Positions 17,435 through 27,032 of a DNA stretch of 64,000 nt are shown piece by piece (the stretch's first letter is position 1; every line of letters begins with the position of its first letter). Origin of the DNA: Vibrio sp. Y2-5 (lineage in GTDB: Bacteria; Pseudomonadota; Gammaproteobacteria; Enterobacterales; Vibrionaceae); the NCBI RefSeq assembly GCF_014596725.1, contig NZ_JACVEG010000001.1, positions 186,001-250,000 of the forward strand. Reading direction: 5' to 3'. The notes beneath the pieces were generated by a model, which had not been told where the DNA came from, ran no database searches, and saw only the letters and a list, made by a program, of their open reading frames with translations. A program made the translations under genes and the position numbers.

Positions 17435-18451
17435 ATGCTAGGAATGAAAGGAAACAAATTTACTAAAGCAGTATTGGCAGCAGCCATTGGTGTCAGTGCT
17501 TTGGTTACTTCAACAGCTAGCATGGCTGCTGAATATAACTGGCGTTTTGCTAACCTTTATGGCCGTGGTACTGCATTTGGTGAGGTTTATGAAGACTTGG
17601 CTAAAAACATTGAAACCATGTCAAATGGTCGAATTGCAGTACAGGTACTTTATTCTGGAGAGGGTGTGGGAACCAGCGGCATTCTAAGCGCCGTGAAGTC
17701 GGGGCTTATTACTATGGGGGCACCATTTCAACCCATGCATGCCGGTGAATTTCCTGCGGGCGTTGTAGAAGTTGGCTTACCAGGTGGTACTTCTGATGTG
17801 GCAGAGCTGACAACACTGTTCCACGATAAAGGCTTCGGTAAAGTGATGGAAGAAGCATACGCTTCACAAGGTTTAACATGGTTAGATCCTTACATTCAGC
17901 CTCCTGTTTATATCATTACTAAAGAACCTATCAATTCAGTTGAAGATTTTAAGGGTTTAAAAATCCGAGCGCCGGGCGCGTACGGCAAATTCTTACGTAA
18001 TCTTGGCGCATCCCCTGTGTCCCTAGCATGGAGTGAAATTTACACTTCACTAGCTACGGGTGTTATCGATGGATCTATCGGCTCAAACATGATTGATCAT
18101 CGTGACGGTAACCACGTAGAAGTTGCGAAATATATGTACCCAGTACCGCTTGCTGGTGCTCAGGTTCTGCCTATTGTCGTCAATCAAAAAGAGTGGAAGA
18201 AACTTCCTGTTGATTTACAAGCCATTGTAAAAGCGGCAACGGCTGTACATGCTCAAGAGCAAATGTCGAAATCTAAGTTGTGGGAGTCTCAAGCGGTTGC
18301 TGAAATGGAAGCAAAAGGTTTGAAGTGGAGTCCTCAGCCATCTGAAGAAGATATTACAGCGTGGAAAAATGCAGGTCTGACATTGGCAAAAGAGTACGCG
18401 GGTGAAGACAAATACTCGAAACAACTTGTTGAGATTTTAGAACAAGAATAA
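17435..18451 (+). CDS. TRAP transporter substrate-binding protein, DctP family
   Basis: 338-residue periplasmic solute receptor with a clear signal peptide: basic start (MKGNKFTK), hydrophobic core, cleavage after STASMA near residue 32. The family core is visible, including GLKIRAPGAYGKFLRNLGASP, whose arginine usually binds a ligand carboxylate, and SEIYTSLATGVIDGSIG. The substrate cannot be read from sequence; the neighbours (putrescine/GABA genes) suggest GABA or a related carboxylate. The ATG has GAGGG upstream. It is the first gene of the dctPQM set and is followed by an attenuator-like hairpin. Confidence 0.92.
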   Translation: MLGMKGNKFTKAVLAAAIGVSALVTSTASMAAEYNWRFANLYGRGTAFGEVYEDLAKNIETMSNGRIAVQVLYSGEGVGTSGILSAVKSGLITMGAPFQPMHAGEFPAGVVEVGLPGGTSDVAELTTLFHDKGFGKVMEEAYASQGLTWLDPYIQPPVYIITKEPINSVEDFKGLKIRAPGAYGKFLRNLGASPVSLAWSEIYTSLATGVIDGSIGSNMIDHRDGNHVEVAKYMYPVPLAGAQVLPIVVNQKEWKKLPVDLQAIVKAATAVHAQEQMSKSKLWESQAVAEMEAKGLKWSPQPSEEDITAWKNAGLTLAKEYAGEDKYSKQLVEILEQE

Positions 18452-18461
18452 TGGATTTAAT

Positions 18462-18496
18462 CAGGTGGGCTTCGTAAGGGGTTCACCTGTTTTTTT
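18462..18496 (+). terminator. Attenuator-like hairpin between dctP and dctQ
   Basis: A 6-bp perfect outer stem CAGGTG/CACCTG around a 16-nt interior, directly followed by T7. It starts 11 bp after the dctP stop. A leaky terminator here would give more binding protein than membrane subunits, as often seen for periplasmic uptake systems. Confidence 0.65.
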
Positions 18497-18509
18497 AGGG
18501 AAAATAGTT

Positions 18510-19127
18510 ATGATGGAAGCCCTTCTACTGAAGTATTGCCGGTTCATAAAGTACATTGTCGGCTTAATTGGACGTTCGGTCTCTTATCTACTTCCGGTGT
18601 TGGCGGCGATTGTTTTTTACGAAGTATTTGCACGTTACATCTTAGGTAAACCGACAATCTGGAGTTACGACACATCATTGTTCTTATTTGGCTACATTTC
18701 TGCGTTAGGCGGTGCATACGCCCAGCAAAAAGAAGCGCATATCAATGTGGATATTCTTTACGCTAAAGTTTCTGAAAAAACGCGTCGTGTTTTTGATCTA
18801 TTTACCGGGATGATTGCTATCGGTTTTCTGGCAGTTATGGCTAAAGTTTGTGGTGAAATGTTTCTGGAAAGCCTCAAGTTTGGTTACAAAACGCAAAGTG
18901 AGTGGGCGCCTTCAATGCATCACTTCTGGTTAATGATTACCGTGTCTTCAGTGATTTTTATCCTTCAATATTCAACAGAGTTAATTTCTAACTTGTTCTT
19001 TTTGATCAAAGGCCGCGAACTGAATGGAGATATTCACCAACATATAGCGTTGGAAGAGCAGCCGTTTAAGGTTGATAGCGACCAATTAAATTCCGTTTTT
19101 GACAAGGAGAGCACAAATGGGAATTGA
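18510..19127 (+). CDS. TRAP transporter small membrane subunit, DctQ family
   Basis: 205-residue inner-membrane protein with four hydrophobic segments, the DctQ topology. The family region W.YDTSLFLFGYISALGGAYAQ with the following KEAHINVDILY is typical. It pairs with DctM for Na+-driven uptake of solute delivered by DctP. The ATG at 18510 has AGGGA upstream; an in-frame GTG at 18465 would start inside the terminator stem and is unlikely. It overlaps dctM by 11 bp. Confidence 0.88.
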   Translation: MMEALLLKYCRFIKYIVGLIGRSVSYLLPVLAAIVFYEVFARYILGKPTIWSYDTSLFLFGYISALGGAYAQQKEAHINVDILYAKVSEKTRRVFDLFTGMIAIGFLAVMAKVCGEMFLESLKFGYKTQSEWAPSMHHFWLMITVSSVIFILQYSTELISNLFFLIKGRELNGDIHQHIALEEQPFKVDSDQLNSVFDKESTNGN

Positions 19128-20436
19128 GATGTTAACCCTAGTCCTTTTGGGCTGCATTTTAGCTTCATTTGCTCTTGGTGCCCAAGTCGGCCTCGCACTG
19201 GGTGGAATCGCTATGGGGGTTGGCTATTTAGTTTGGGGGGAGGCGTTATTTAATATTATCCCGACGACTGTTGAGAGCACCTTTTTTAACTTCATACTTC
19301 TAGCTATCCCTCTCTATATCTATATGGGACAGATCCTTACTCGTTCTGGTATCGGTGATGCGATGTTTAATGCCAGTCAACTGATGATTGGCCGTGTGCG
19401 AGGTTCTCTGGCAATTAGTGTTATCGGTGTATGTTCCATGATTGGCGCTATGGTTGGAATTATTGGCGCGGGCATTATGACGTCCAGCAGTATTGCATTA
19501 AAACCTATGCTTGACCGTGGCTATGATAAGAAACTGGCTCTAGGCGTGATTATGGCTGGTGGATCTTTGGGGATTTTGATTCCACCAAGCATTCCCATGA
19601 TAATGTTTGCCTCGGCGACTCAAAACTCAGTAGGTAAAATGTTCCTTGGTGCTATGGTGCCGGCATTAATTACGATTGTTTTATTGATCAGTTATGTAGT
19701 CATTAGCTGCAAAATTAAGCCAGAACGTGCACCATTTGATTCTGATTGTGACATTGAAATCCCCAAAGGGTACCAGTTGTTCAAAACGATTCGTGATGGA
19801 GTCTCTTCATTTGCTCTGATTGTTGTGGTGCTGGGAAGTATTATCGCTGGTATTGCGACACCAACTGAATCCGGTGCTCTAGGCGTGGCTGGCGCCATTC
19901 TGTTATCTATTCTATTTAAGCGGTTTAAACCTGAAATCCTAATGAAGTCAGGTATGCAAACGGCGATGCTAGTCAGTGTTGCTATGTGGATAATATTAGG
20001 TGCTTCTGTGTTCAGTAATTTTCATTTGCTGATGGGGATACAGGGAATGGTGTCAGGATTTACTCGTGATCTTGATTTACCGCCTATCGTTATCATTATG
20101 ATGTTTCAGGTTATCATGCTGCTTTTGGGATTCATTATCGATGAATTCATCATTGTATTGATGTGCGCTCCCATTTTCACACCAGTAGCGGTGGCTCTTG
20201 GCTATGACCCTATTTGGTTTGGCGTATTGATGATTTTGAATATTGTTATTGCTGTACAAACGCCACCTTATGGCTTTGCCCTATTTTATTTAAAAGGAAT
20301 AGCGCCAAAAGGTGTGACGATGATGGATCTGTATAAGTCAGTTACTCCGTTTATATTGGTTCAATTGCTAGTGCTTATCATCTGTATGTTATTTCCAGAT
20401 ATTGTCACTTGGCTACCTAATAAAGTGATGGCTTGA
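19117..20436 (+). CDS. TRAP transporter large membrane subunit, DctM family
   Basis: 439-residue polytopic permease of the TRAP DctM/ion-transporter superfamily with about 12 hydrophobic segments. Typical blocks are FNFILLAIPLYIYMGQIL, GSLGILIPPSIPMIMFA and the C-terminal QTPPYGFALFYLKG. The start ATG at 19117 lies inside the end of dctQ behind AAGGAG at good spacing, which implies translational coupling. It is the last gene of the operon, with a terminator about 30 bp downstream. Confidence 0.93.
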   Translation: MGIEMLTLVLLGCILASFALGAQVGLALGGIAMGVGYLVWGEALFNIIPTTVESTFFNFILLAIPLYIYMGQILTRSGIGDAMFNASQLMIGRVRGSLAISVIGVCSMIGAMVGIIGAGIMTSSSIALKPMLDRGYDKKLALGVIMAGGSLGILIPPSIPMIMFASATQNSVGKMFLGAMVPALITIVLLISYVVISCKIKPERAPFDSDCDIEIPKGYQLFKTIRDGVSSFALIVVVLGSIIAGIATPTESGALGVAGAILLSILFKRFKPEILMKSGMQTAMLVSVAMWIILGASVFSNFHLLMGIQGMVSGFTRDLDLPPIVIIMMFQVIMLLLGFIIDEFIIVLMCAPIFTPVAVALGYDPIWFGVLMILNIVIAVQTPPYGFALFYLKGIAPKGVTMMDLYKSVTPFILVQLLVLIICMLFPDIVTWLPNKVMA

Positions 20437-20462
20437 TTCCCCCCACATTCATAGAGTGCTCA

Positions 20463-20502
20463 TGCTCTGCCTAAGATGAAAGTTCGTAGGTAGAGCATTT
20501 TT
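20463..20502 (+). terminator. Terminator of the TRAP operon
   Basis: An 11-bp stem TGCTCTGCCTA/TAGGTAGAGCA with one G-T pair, a 13-nt loop, then T5. It closes the dctPQM transcript. Confidence 0.85.
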
Positions 20503-20663
20503 ATAAACACTACATTGTATTAGTGGAAACGGTGTTTATAAGCAAAATTATCCACCTGCCTATGATTTCCCTTGCATAATCTTTCATCAGTTGTTTTGAA
20601 ATCAAAATGAATTCGGTCTGGAATTTGTGATCTGATGTCTTTATAATCTGCGCCCAATCGTTT

Positions 20664-20679
20664 ACGCAACCGTTTACTT
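20664..20679. promoter_or_regulatory. PurR-like box upstream of the purine permease
   Basis: ACGCAACCGTTTACTT matches the E. coli PurR consensus ACGCAAACGTTTTCNT at all but two specified positions. It lies 23 bp before the permease start codon and just downstream of a good -10 (TATAAT, 20642-20647), consistent with repression by PurR when purines are plentiful. Confidence 0.65.
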
Positions 20680-20702
20680 TTTACCTTTATTAGGACTCGA
20701 TC

Positions 20703-21992
20703 ATGCTGGAAAGGCTATTTAAACTCAGTGAAAACCGCACAAACGTGCGTACTGAGATCATTGCAGGGGTAACTACGTTCCTGACAATGGCTTACATTAT
20801 TTTTGTGAACCCTGCCATTTTATCTGCAACAGGCATGGATCAGGGCGCAGTATTTGTGGCGACCTGTTTGGCTGCGGCTATTGGCTGTTTCATTATGGGC
20901 TTCGTCGCTAATTACCCAATCGCGCAAGCTCCAGGAATGGGGTTGAACGCATTCTTTACCTATTCTGTTGTTTTAGGTATGGGTTATACATGGCAAGTGG
21001 CTCTAGCAGCAGTATTCTGCTCTGGTGTGCTTTTCATCATATTGAGCTTATTTAAGATTCGTGAATGGATCATTAACTCAATTCCAATGTCTTTAAGAAC
21101 AGGTATCTCTGCAGGTATCGGTTTGTTCTTAGCATTTATTGCACTGCAAAACGCGAAAATCGTTGTAGATAACCCTGCGACACTGGTTTCTGTTGGCGAT
21201 TTTACCAGTCTTTCTCCAGTACTAGCTGCAGTAAGCTTCTTCCTGACAATTGGTTTGGTTAACCGTGGCGTAAAAGGCGCGGTAATGATTGCAATTCTAT
21301 TAACTACTGGCCTAGGACTAATTTTCGGTGATGTTCAATGGCATGGTGTTATGTCTGCGCCACCAAGTATTGCTCCTACTTTCCTACAACTGGATTTCTC
21401 TGGTGTATTTGAAATCGGCATGATTTCAGTTATTTTTGCTTTCCTATTCGTTGACCTTTTCGACACTGCCGGCACACTTGTTGGTGTTGCAACTAAAGCA
21501 AATCTAATTGGTAAAGATGGCAAGATTCCACGCCTGAATAAAGCGCTGCTTGCAGACTCTACTGCAACTTCAATTGGTGCACTGCTTGGTACTTCAAACA
21601 CGACTTCTTATGTAGAGAGTACAGCTGGTGTGGCTGCGGGTGGACGTACAGGTTTAACTGCAGTTGTCGTTGGCATTTTGTTCCTTCTTGCATTATTCTT
21701 CTCGCCATTAGCGGGGATGATTCCTGCTTATGCGACAGCGGGTGCTTTGTTCTACGTAGCGATTCTTATGATGTCTGGTCTTGTCAGTGTTGATTGGCGA
21801 GATCTCACAGAAGCAGCTCCAGTAGTGGTAACGTGCTTGCTTATGCCTCTGACTTACTCTATCGCCGAAGGTATTGTATTAGGTTTCATCTCTTATACGG
21901 CTATCAAAGTATTGAGCGGTAAAGGTCGTGAAATTTCAGTTAGCGTGTGGTTTATGACTGCAATCTTCCTGGCTAAGCTGATTTTCGCGTAA
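20703..21992 (+). CDS. Purine permease, AzgA-like NCS2 family
   Basis: 429-residue inner-membrane transporter of the AzgA-like branch of NCS2 (nucleobase/H+ symporters for adenine, guanine or hypoxanthine). Signature blocks are QAPGMGLNAFF (about 76-86), LFDTAGTLVGVATKA and SYVESTAGVAAGGRTGL; 12-14 hydrophobic segments follow the expected pattern. Next to gpt it supplies bases for salvage, and the PurR-like box supports a purine role. Exact base specificity cannot be told from sequence. Confidence 0.92.
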   Translation: MLERLFKLSENRTNVRTEIIAGVTTFLTMAYIIFVNPAILSATGMDQGAVFVATCLAAAIGCFIMGFVANYPIAQAPGMGLNAFFTYSVVLGMGYTWQVALAAVFCSGVLFIILSLFKIREWIINSIPMSLRTGISAGIGLFLAFIALQNAKIVVDNPATLVSVGDFTSLSPVLAAVSFFLTIGLVNRGVKGAVMIAILLTTGLGLIFGDVQWHGVMSAPPSIAPTFLQLDFSGVFEIGMISVIFAFLFVDLFDTAGTLVGVATKANLIGKDGKIPRLNKALLADSTATSIGALLGTSNTTSYVESTAGVAAGGRTGLTAVVVGILFLLALFFSPLAGMIPAYATAGALFYVAILMMSGLVSVDWRDLTEAAPVVVTCLLMPLTYSIAEGIVLGFISYTAIKVLSGKGREISVSVWFMTAIFLAKLIFA

Positions 21993-22053
21993 CATTTTAA
22001 TGGGCGTTGTGAGGTTCACCACGCATCACATGTATTAAATTAGGTTTATTACA

Positions 22054-22518
22054 ATGAGCAAAAAATTCGTTATCACTTGGGACAATATGCAGAACTATTG
22101 TCGTGAACTCGCTGAGCTTCAAATGCCTGCAGAACAATGGAAAGGTATCCTAGGTGTTAGCCGCGGTGGTTTAGTACCAGCAGCTATTCTTGCTCGTGAA
22201 CTGGGCATTCGCTATGTAGATACAGTATGTATTTCTAGCTATGACCATGATCACCAGCGCGATATGAGTGTACTAAAAGCTCCTGAGCATGACGGAGAAG
22301 GCTTCCTGATCGTTGATGATCTAGTAGATAGCGGCGATACAGCACGTAAGATCCGTGAAATGTATCCAAAAGCTAAGTTCGTGACTGTATGTGCTAAACC
22401 AGCAGGTAAAGATTTGGTTGATGAGTACATCGTAGATATCGAACAAGACACTTGGATTGAGCAACCTTGGGATATGCAACTGTCTTTTGTTGAGCCAGTG
22501 AATCGCAAGCGCAAATAA
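22054..22518 (+). CDS. gpt: Gpt, xanthine-guanine phosphoribosyltransferase
   Basis: 154-residue type I phosphoribosyltransferase (E. coli Gpt 152). It converts xanthine, guanine and, less well, hypoxanthine to nucleotides with PRPP. The PRPP motif [14 protein letters not shown] lies at about residues 84-97 and the early SRGG loop at about 37-40. Near the C-terminus W-I-E-QPWD matches the base-binding hood. It is 61 bp after the purine permease, a functional pair for uptake and salvage, and has its own terminator downstream. Confidence 0.96.
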   Translation: MSKKFVITWDNMQNYCRELAELQMPAEQWKGILGVSRGGLVPAAILARELGIRYVDTVCISSYDHDHQRDMSVLKAPEHDGEGFLIVDDLVDSGDTARKIREMYPKAKFVTVCAKPAGKDLVDEYIVDIEQDTWIEQPWDMQLSFVEPVNRKRK

Positions 22519-22572
22519 ACCTAGATTGTTATTGTTTAAAAATAGCTTTTGCTTAAAAAATAGCATTTACTC

Positions 22573-22603
22573 AAAGATGACCCTTTCATGGGTCATTTTT
22601 TTT
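22573..22603 (+). terminator. Terminator of gpt
   Basis: Stem ATGACCC/GGGTCAT, 6-nt loop, T8 tail. Confidence 0.88.
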
Positions 22604-22649
22604 ATTACTATATGAATCCAATAGATGGTTCGTTGAGCGAGACTGGGTT

Positions 22650-23900
22650 ATGTCTGAAGAAGATAAAAATATTAATTTGTCAGAGACGTTGTTTGTAAAG
22701 CGTAAGCAAGCGAAAGAAACATCAGCACTGACTCAATACATGCCTAGTAACATGGAGTTTTTACAGCAGAAGAAGCAGCAAGAAGGATACTCTTGGTATC
22801 GTAATGTGCGCCGTCTGCAATGGGTGTGGCAAGGTTTGAATCCTATTGAACAAGAGGAAGTACTATCTCGTATAGCTTCGTCTACACACTCACGTACCGA
22901 TGATGATTGGCTCGATACGGTGATGGGTTACCACAATGGTAACTGGACATTTGAGTGGACACGCCTTGGTATGCAACATCAGAAAACCGCTGCAGCATTA
23001 GAAGGTGATGTTGCAGCGGAAGAGCTCTTTAAAGCATCTCTTTGCTTTAGTATTGCTGGCTATCCGCACCTGAAAAATGACAATTTGGCGTTGCAGGCCC
23101 AAGTATTAGCCAATAAGGCTTATTCTGATGCGGCTAAGTTAACCAAATACATCGTTAAGCAACTGGATTTCACCTATCAAAATAAGAAGTTCTCTGGTTA
23201 CTTACATCTAACTAATACTGATAAACCTCACCCAGTAGTGATAGTGAGTGCAGGATTGGATAGCTTACAAACCGATATGTGGCGTTTGTTCCGTGATTAT
23301 CTGGCAAAGCACGATATCGCGATGTTGACCATCGATATGCCCTCTATCGGTCACAGTTCTCAGTGGCCACTAACCGAAGATACTTCCTGTCTGCACCAAG
23401 CAGTGATCAACCAACTGGGAGACATCCCTTGGGTTGACCATTTCTGTATTGGTTTAATTGGTTTCCGTTTTGGCGGCAACGCTATGGTACGTTTGTCGTT
23501 CTTAGAGCAAGAAAAAGTCAAAGCCTGTGTCGCTATTGGTGCCCCTCTCCATGATGTGTGGACATCACCGACCAAACTTAAACAGATGCCTAAAATGTAT
23601 CTTGATGTATTGTCATCAAGACTAGGCAAGGATGTGGTGGATATTGATAGTTTATCTGGACAATTGAAGGCTTGGTCGCTGAAAACACAAGGCTTCCTAA
23701 GCAGTCGACGTACGAAAGTACCAATTCTAGCTCTAGGGTTAGAAGGAGATCCTGTCTCGCCACATTCAGACAACCAACTTGCGGCGATTTTTAGTCAAGG
23801 TGGCAAAGCTAAACAGATAAAAAGCAAAACAATTTCACAAGGATATGAGCAATCCCTCGATTTGGCGATAAAGTGGCTTCAAGAAGAACTCTGTAGGTGA
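22650..23900 (+). CDS. frsA: FrsA, alpha/beta-hydrolase-fold protein (fermentation/respiration switch)
   Basis: 416 residues (E. coli FrsA 414). FrsA binds the unphosphorylated glucose-specific IIA PTS protein and shifts metabolism toward fermentation; a pyruvate decarboxylase activity reported for the Vibrio protein has been disputed. The C-terminal half is alpha/beta hydrolase-like (VVIVSAGLDSLQTDMW, about 199-214). The expected nucleophile elbow reads GFRFGG, so arginine replaces the catalytic serine; as far as I recall the E. coli protein has the same. LGLEGDPVSPHSD near the C-terminus resembles the Asp/His region. It follows gpt as in E. coli. Confidence 0.93.
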   Translation: MSEEDKNINLSETLFVKRKQAKETSALTQYMPSNMEFLQQKKQQEGYSWYRNVRRLQWVWQGLNPIEQEEVLSRIASSTHSRTDDDWLDTVMGYHNGNWTFEWTRLGMQHQKTAAALEGDVAAEELFKASLCFSIAGYPHLKNDNLALQAQVLANKAYSDAAKLTKYIVKQLDFTYQNKKFSGYLHLTNTDKPHPVVIVSAGLDSLQTDMWRLFRDYLAKHDIAMLTIDMPSIGHSSQWPLTEDTSCLHQAVINQLGDIPWVDHFCIGLIGFRFGGNAMVRLSFLEQEKVKACVAIGAPLHDVWTSPTKLKQMPKMYLDVLSSRLGKDVVDIDSLSGQLKAWSLKTQGFLSSRRTKVPILALGLEGDPVSPHSDNQLAAIFSQGGKAKQIKSKTISQGYEQSLDLAIKWLQEELCR

Positions 23901-24006
23901 CATTTATCCTAAATTAGTTAAGAGTAATATTTGTACTAAATATATGCTTTCTAAGGCATATAAATAGTAGTGATATTTATTCTTATCGATGGAAATGGAG
24001 AATCCT

Positions 24007-24396
24007 ATGCCGGAAGGGACGAAAAATCCAACGCACTACCGATTATTATCCGCATTTAAAGCAATTGGCCCTTATTTACGTGAAGGAAAATGTAAAGAAG
24101 GCAGCTATTTGTTTGACTGTCTCGCAGCCTGTGTGGATGACAAAAAGTCGCCAGAAAAACGTGAATTCTGGGGGTGGTGGATGGAACTAGACCAGACAGA
24201 CACCGGATATGAGGCAAAATATCAATCGGGACGTTATAACTTAGCCGGGGATTGGGAATTGAAAACTATTCCTGCATCTGTGTTATCTGACGTTATCCAA
24301 AACCAAGAAGAGTTTCATAAGAAGCTAGAACAAACATTAGATGAGAGTTTCGGTTTAACGCTTTCTATGCATGAAGAATCAGCAGAATTTGTGTGA
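24007..24396 (+). CDS. crl: Crl, sigma-S (RpoS) activator
   Basis: 129-residue cytoplasmic protein matching E. coli Crl (133), which binds RpoS and helps it assemble with core RNA polymerase. Conserved segments are GPYLREGKC (about 22-30), FDCLAACV, EFWGWWMEL (about 55-63) and AGDWELK; the central tryptophans match. The ATG at 24007 has TGGAG at 7 bp; an in-frame ATG six codons upstream lacks a site. A terminator follows. The order frsA-crl-proB is as in E. coli, without phoE. Confidence 0.94.
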   Translation: MPEGTKNPTHYRLLSAFKAIGPYLREGKCKEGSYLFDCLAACVDDKKSPEKREFWGWWMELDQTDTGYEAKYQSGRYNLAGDWELKTIPASVLSDVIQNQEEFHKKLEQTLDESFGLTLSMHEESAEFV

Positions 24397-24425
24397 TTTT
24401 AGCTATTTGAATGTTACTGAACGTA

Positions 24426-24449
24426 AAAGGTGCTATTTAGCACCTTTTT
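24426..24449 (+). terminator. Terminator of crl
   Basis: Stem AAAGGTGCTA/TAGCACCTTT with a 2-nt apparent loop (effective loop larger) and a T5 tail, 30 bp after the crl stop. Confidence 0.88.
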
Positions 24450-24519
24450 CTTCTTGTGCTCAGCGCGGTTGATTGCTAAAACATCTTCTCTTAACTGTTT
24501 TCAATTTGAAGAAGAAGGC

Positions 24520-25653
24520 ATGAAAACGAATCAGCAAAGCGGAACTACAGCGCAAACAGTTGTTGTAAAACTAGGAACCAGTGTTCTTACCGGTGGCACT
24601 CTTGCACTTGATCGAGCTCATATGGTTGAGCTTGCTCGCCAGTGTGCAGAACTGAAAAAACAAGGCCACTCTGTGGTGATGGTATCTTCGGGTGCAATTG
24701 CAGCAGGCCGTGAACATTTAGGTTACCCCGCACTGCCCAACGCAATGTCGAGCAAACAGTTGCTTGCTGCGGTTGGACAAAGTCAGCTGATTCAAGTTTG
24801 GGAGTCACTGTTCGCTATCTACGGCATTAAGATTGGTCAAATGCTGTTAACTCGTGCCGACCTTGAAGATCGTGAACGTTTCTTAAACGCACGAGATACC
24901 ATTAATGCATTAGTTGAACACGACATTATTCCTGTGGTTAACGAAAACGATGCGGTAGCGACCAGCGAAATCAAAGTAGGGGACAATGACAACTTGTCTG
25001 CTCTTGTCGGGATTTTGTGTGGCGCGGACAAACTTCTGTTACTGACTGATCAGAAAGGTCTGTTTACCGCCGACCCTCGCAACGATCCGAATGCGGAACT
25101 GATTAAAGAGGTTAAGACCATTGATGATACCTTGCGTAAAATCGCGGGTGGCAGTGGTACCACGTTAGGTACTGGTGGTATGGCAACCAAACTGCAAGCG
25201 GCTGATATTGCCCGCCGTGCAGGTATTGAAGTGATTATTGCCGCAGGTCGTGCTGAAAACGTAATCTTTGACTCTTTAAGTGAAGAACCTCAAGGAACTC
25301 GCTTCTTACCTTTAGAAGAGTCATTGGAAAATCGCAAACGCTGGATACTGGCGGGACCATCAGCTTCAGGCGATATCGTGATTGACGATGGCGCGGTGAA
25401 AGCGGTCAACGAAAAAGGCAGCAGCCTGCTTGCAAAAGGTGTTGTCAGTGTTCACGGTCAGTTTTCACGTGGCGAAGTGGTTCGAGTGACCAATAAGGCT
25501 GGAAAGCTTGTCGCGCGAGGTATCGCAGCATATTCAAATTCAGACCTGGCAAAAATTGCAGGCAAACACAGTAAAATGATTATCGACATCCTTGGTTATG
25601 ATTACGGCTCAGAAGTCGTTCACCGAGATGATATGGTCGTGATCCAAGAATAA
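24520..25653 (+). CDS. proB: ProB, glutamate 5-kinase
   Basis: 377-residue amino acid kinase (E. coli 367) with a C-terminal PUA domain (about 285-377). It phosphorylates glutamate in the first step of proline synthesis and is normally feedback-inhibited by proline. Visible motifs: [13 protein letters not shown] (about 13-25), [18 protein letters not shown] and [12 protein letters not shown]. The ATG at 24520 has GAAGAAGG upstream; further upstream the frame runs through the crl terminator and is not coding. It is 13 bp from proA, one operon. Confidence 0.96.
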   Translation: MKTNQQSGTTAQTVVVKLGTSVLTGGTLALDRAHMVELARQCAELKKQGHSVVMVSSGAIAAGREHLGYPALPNAMSSKQLLAAVGQSQLIQVWESLFAIYGIKIGQMLLTRADLEDRERFLNARDTINALVEHDIIPVVNENDAVATSEIKVGDNDNLSALVGILCGADKLLLLTDQKGLFTADPRNDPNAELIKEVKTIDDTLRKIAGGSGTTLGTGGMATKLQAADIARRAGIEVIIAAGRAENVIFDSLSEEPQGTRFLPLEESLENRKRWILAGPSASGDIVIDDGAVKAVNEKGSSLLAKGVVSVHGQFSRGEVVRVTNKAGKLVARGIAAYSNSDLAKIAGKHSKMIIDILGYDYGSEVVHRDDMVVIQE

Positions 25654-25666
25654 ACCGAGGATAGGC

Positions 25667-26917
25667 ATGGACTTAACTATTATGGGAAAAGCGGCGAAAG
25701 ACGCGGCTTTTCAACTAGCAACAGCGACAACTGCACAGAAAAACCAAGCATTATCTATTATCGCAGATGAGCTTGAAGCTAATGCGGATGTGATTTTAAG
25801 TGCCAATGCGAAAGACATTGAGCTAGGCCGCGAAGCTGGGTTATCGGATGCACTATTAGATCGCCTGTTACTGAATAAAGAACGATTAACTGGCATTGCA
25901 AACGATGTGCGTAATGTTATTAGCCTCAATGACCCCGTTGGTAGTGAAATTGACAGCAAAGTGCTGGAGAACGGCATGTCTCTGTCTCGACGTCGTGTTC
26001 CGCTTGGTGTGGTTGGCGTTATTTACGAAGCACGACCAAATGTGACCATCGACATCGCCGCTTTATGTTTGAAAACGGGTAATGCATCTATTCTGCGTGG
26101 CGGAAAAGAAACCTTTTTCTCAAACATGGAGTTGGTCAAGGTTATTCAATCCGCACTAGAAAAAGCACAGTTACCCGCTGCCTCGGTTCAGTACATTGAA
26201 AAACCGGATCGTGAATTGGTTTCTCAGCTACTTAAACTGGATGATTACGTGGATATGATCATTCCTCGTGGTGGTGCTGGCTTGCATAAAATGTGTAAAG
26301 AAAACAGCACTATTCCAGTGATTATTGGTGGGTTTGGTATCAGCCATATTTACGTTGACCAAAGTGCTGACTTAGACAAAACCGTGGATGTAATTGAAAA
26401 CGCGAAAGTGCAACGTCCATCGGCGTGTAACGCGTTAGATACACTATTAGTTCATCAGGATATCGCTCAATTACTGCTTGAGAAATTGATTGTGAAACTG
26501 AACGATAAAGTGACCTTTGTGGCAGAGCCGAAAGCGAAAGCTTTGATGCAATCGGCAGAAAAAATTCGCGATGCTCAAGACGGTGATTTTGATACTGAGT
26601 GGTTAAGTTACACCTTGGGTGTAAAAGTGGTTCAGAATGTGGATGAAGCCATTGACCATATGCGTGAGCATAATGCGAGCCACTCCGATGCCATTATGAC
26701 CAATGATCTGTTCAACGCTGAAAAATTCATTAACTCAGCGGGCTCTGCGGCAGTGTATGTTAACGCTTCAACGCGTTTCACTGATGGTGCTCAGTTTGGT
26801 TTGGGCGCAGAAGTTGCTGTGTCGACGCAAAAACTGCATGCACGCGGACCAATGGGCTTGGAAGAGCTAACCAGTTACAAGTGGGTCGGTAAGGCGAATT
26901 ACTTATCTCGTGCTTAA
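25667..26917 (+). CDS. proA: ProA, gamma-glutamyl phosphate reductase
   Basis: 416 residues (E. coli 417), of the aldehyde dehydrogenase superfamily. It reduces gamma-glutamyl phosphate with NADPH to glutamate semialdehyde, which cyclises on the way to proline. Motifs: [21 protein letters not shown], the catalytic cysteine in [14 protein letters not shown], and [14 protein letters not shown] at the C-terminus. The start has GAGGA upstream, 13 bp after proB. A terminator follows. Confidence 0.96.
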   Translation: MDLTIMGKAAKDAAFQLATATTAQKNQALSIIADELEANADVILSANAKDIELGREAGLSDALLDRLLLNKERLTGIANDVRNVISLNDPVGSEIDSKVLENGMSLSRRRVPLGVVGVIYEARPNVTIDIAALCLKTGNASILRGGKETFFSNMELVKVIQSALEKAQLPAASVQYIEKPDRELVSQLLKLDDYVDMIIPRGGAGLHKMCKENSTIPVIIGGFGISHIYVDQSADLDKTVDVIENAKVQRPSACNALDTLLVHQDIAQLLLEKLIVKLNDKVTFVAEPKAKALMQSAEKIRDAQDGDFDTEWLSYTLGVKVVQNVDEAIDHMREHNASHSDAIMTNDLFNAEKFINSAGSAAVYVNASTRFTDGAQFGLGAEVAVSTQKLHARGPMGLEELTSYKWVGKANYLSRA

Positions 26918-26970
26918 TGACTCTTTTCGAACTGCAGTTATATTCTGTAATTTAAGCAATTAATCCATTG

Positions 26971-26997
26971 AAATGGGGCGTATAACGCCCCTTTTTG
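26971..26997 (+). terminator. Terminator of proBA
   Basis: Stem GGGGCGT/ACGCCCC, 3-nt loop, T5 tail. Confidence 0.88.
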
Positions 26998-27032
26998 TTT
27001 TCTTAATATTAGTGATTCCTGTAAACTAGCCG

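Noticed and set aside
23360..23773. 137-codon open frame on the reverse strand inside frsA
   Set aside because: Antisense to a clear FrsA coding region with no ribosome-binding site or family resemblance.
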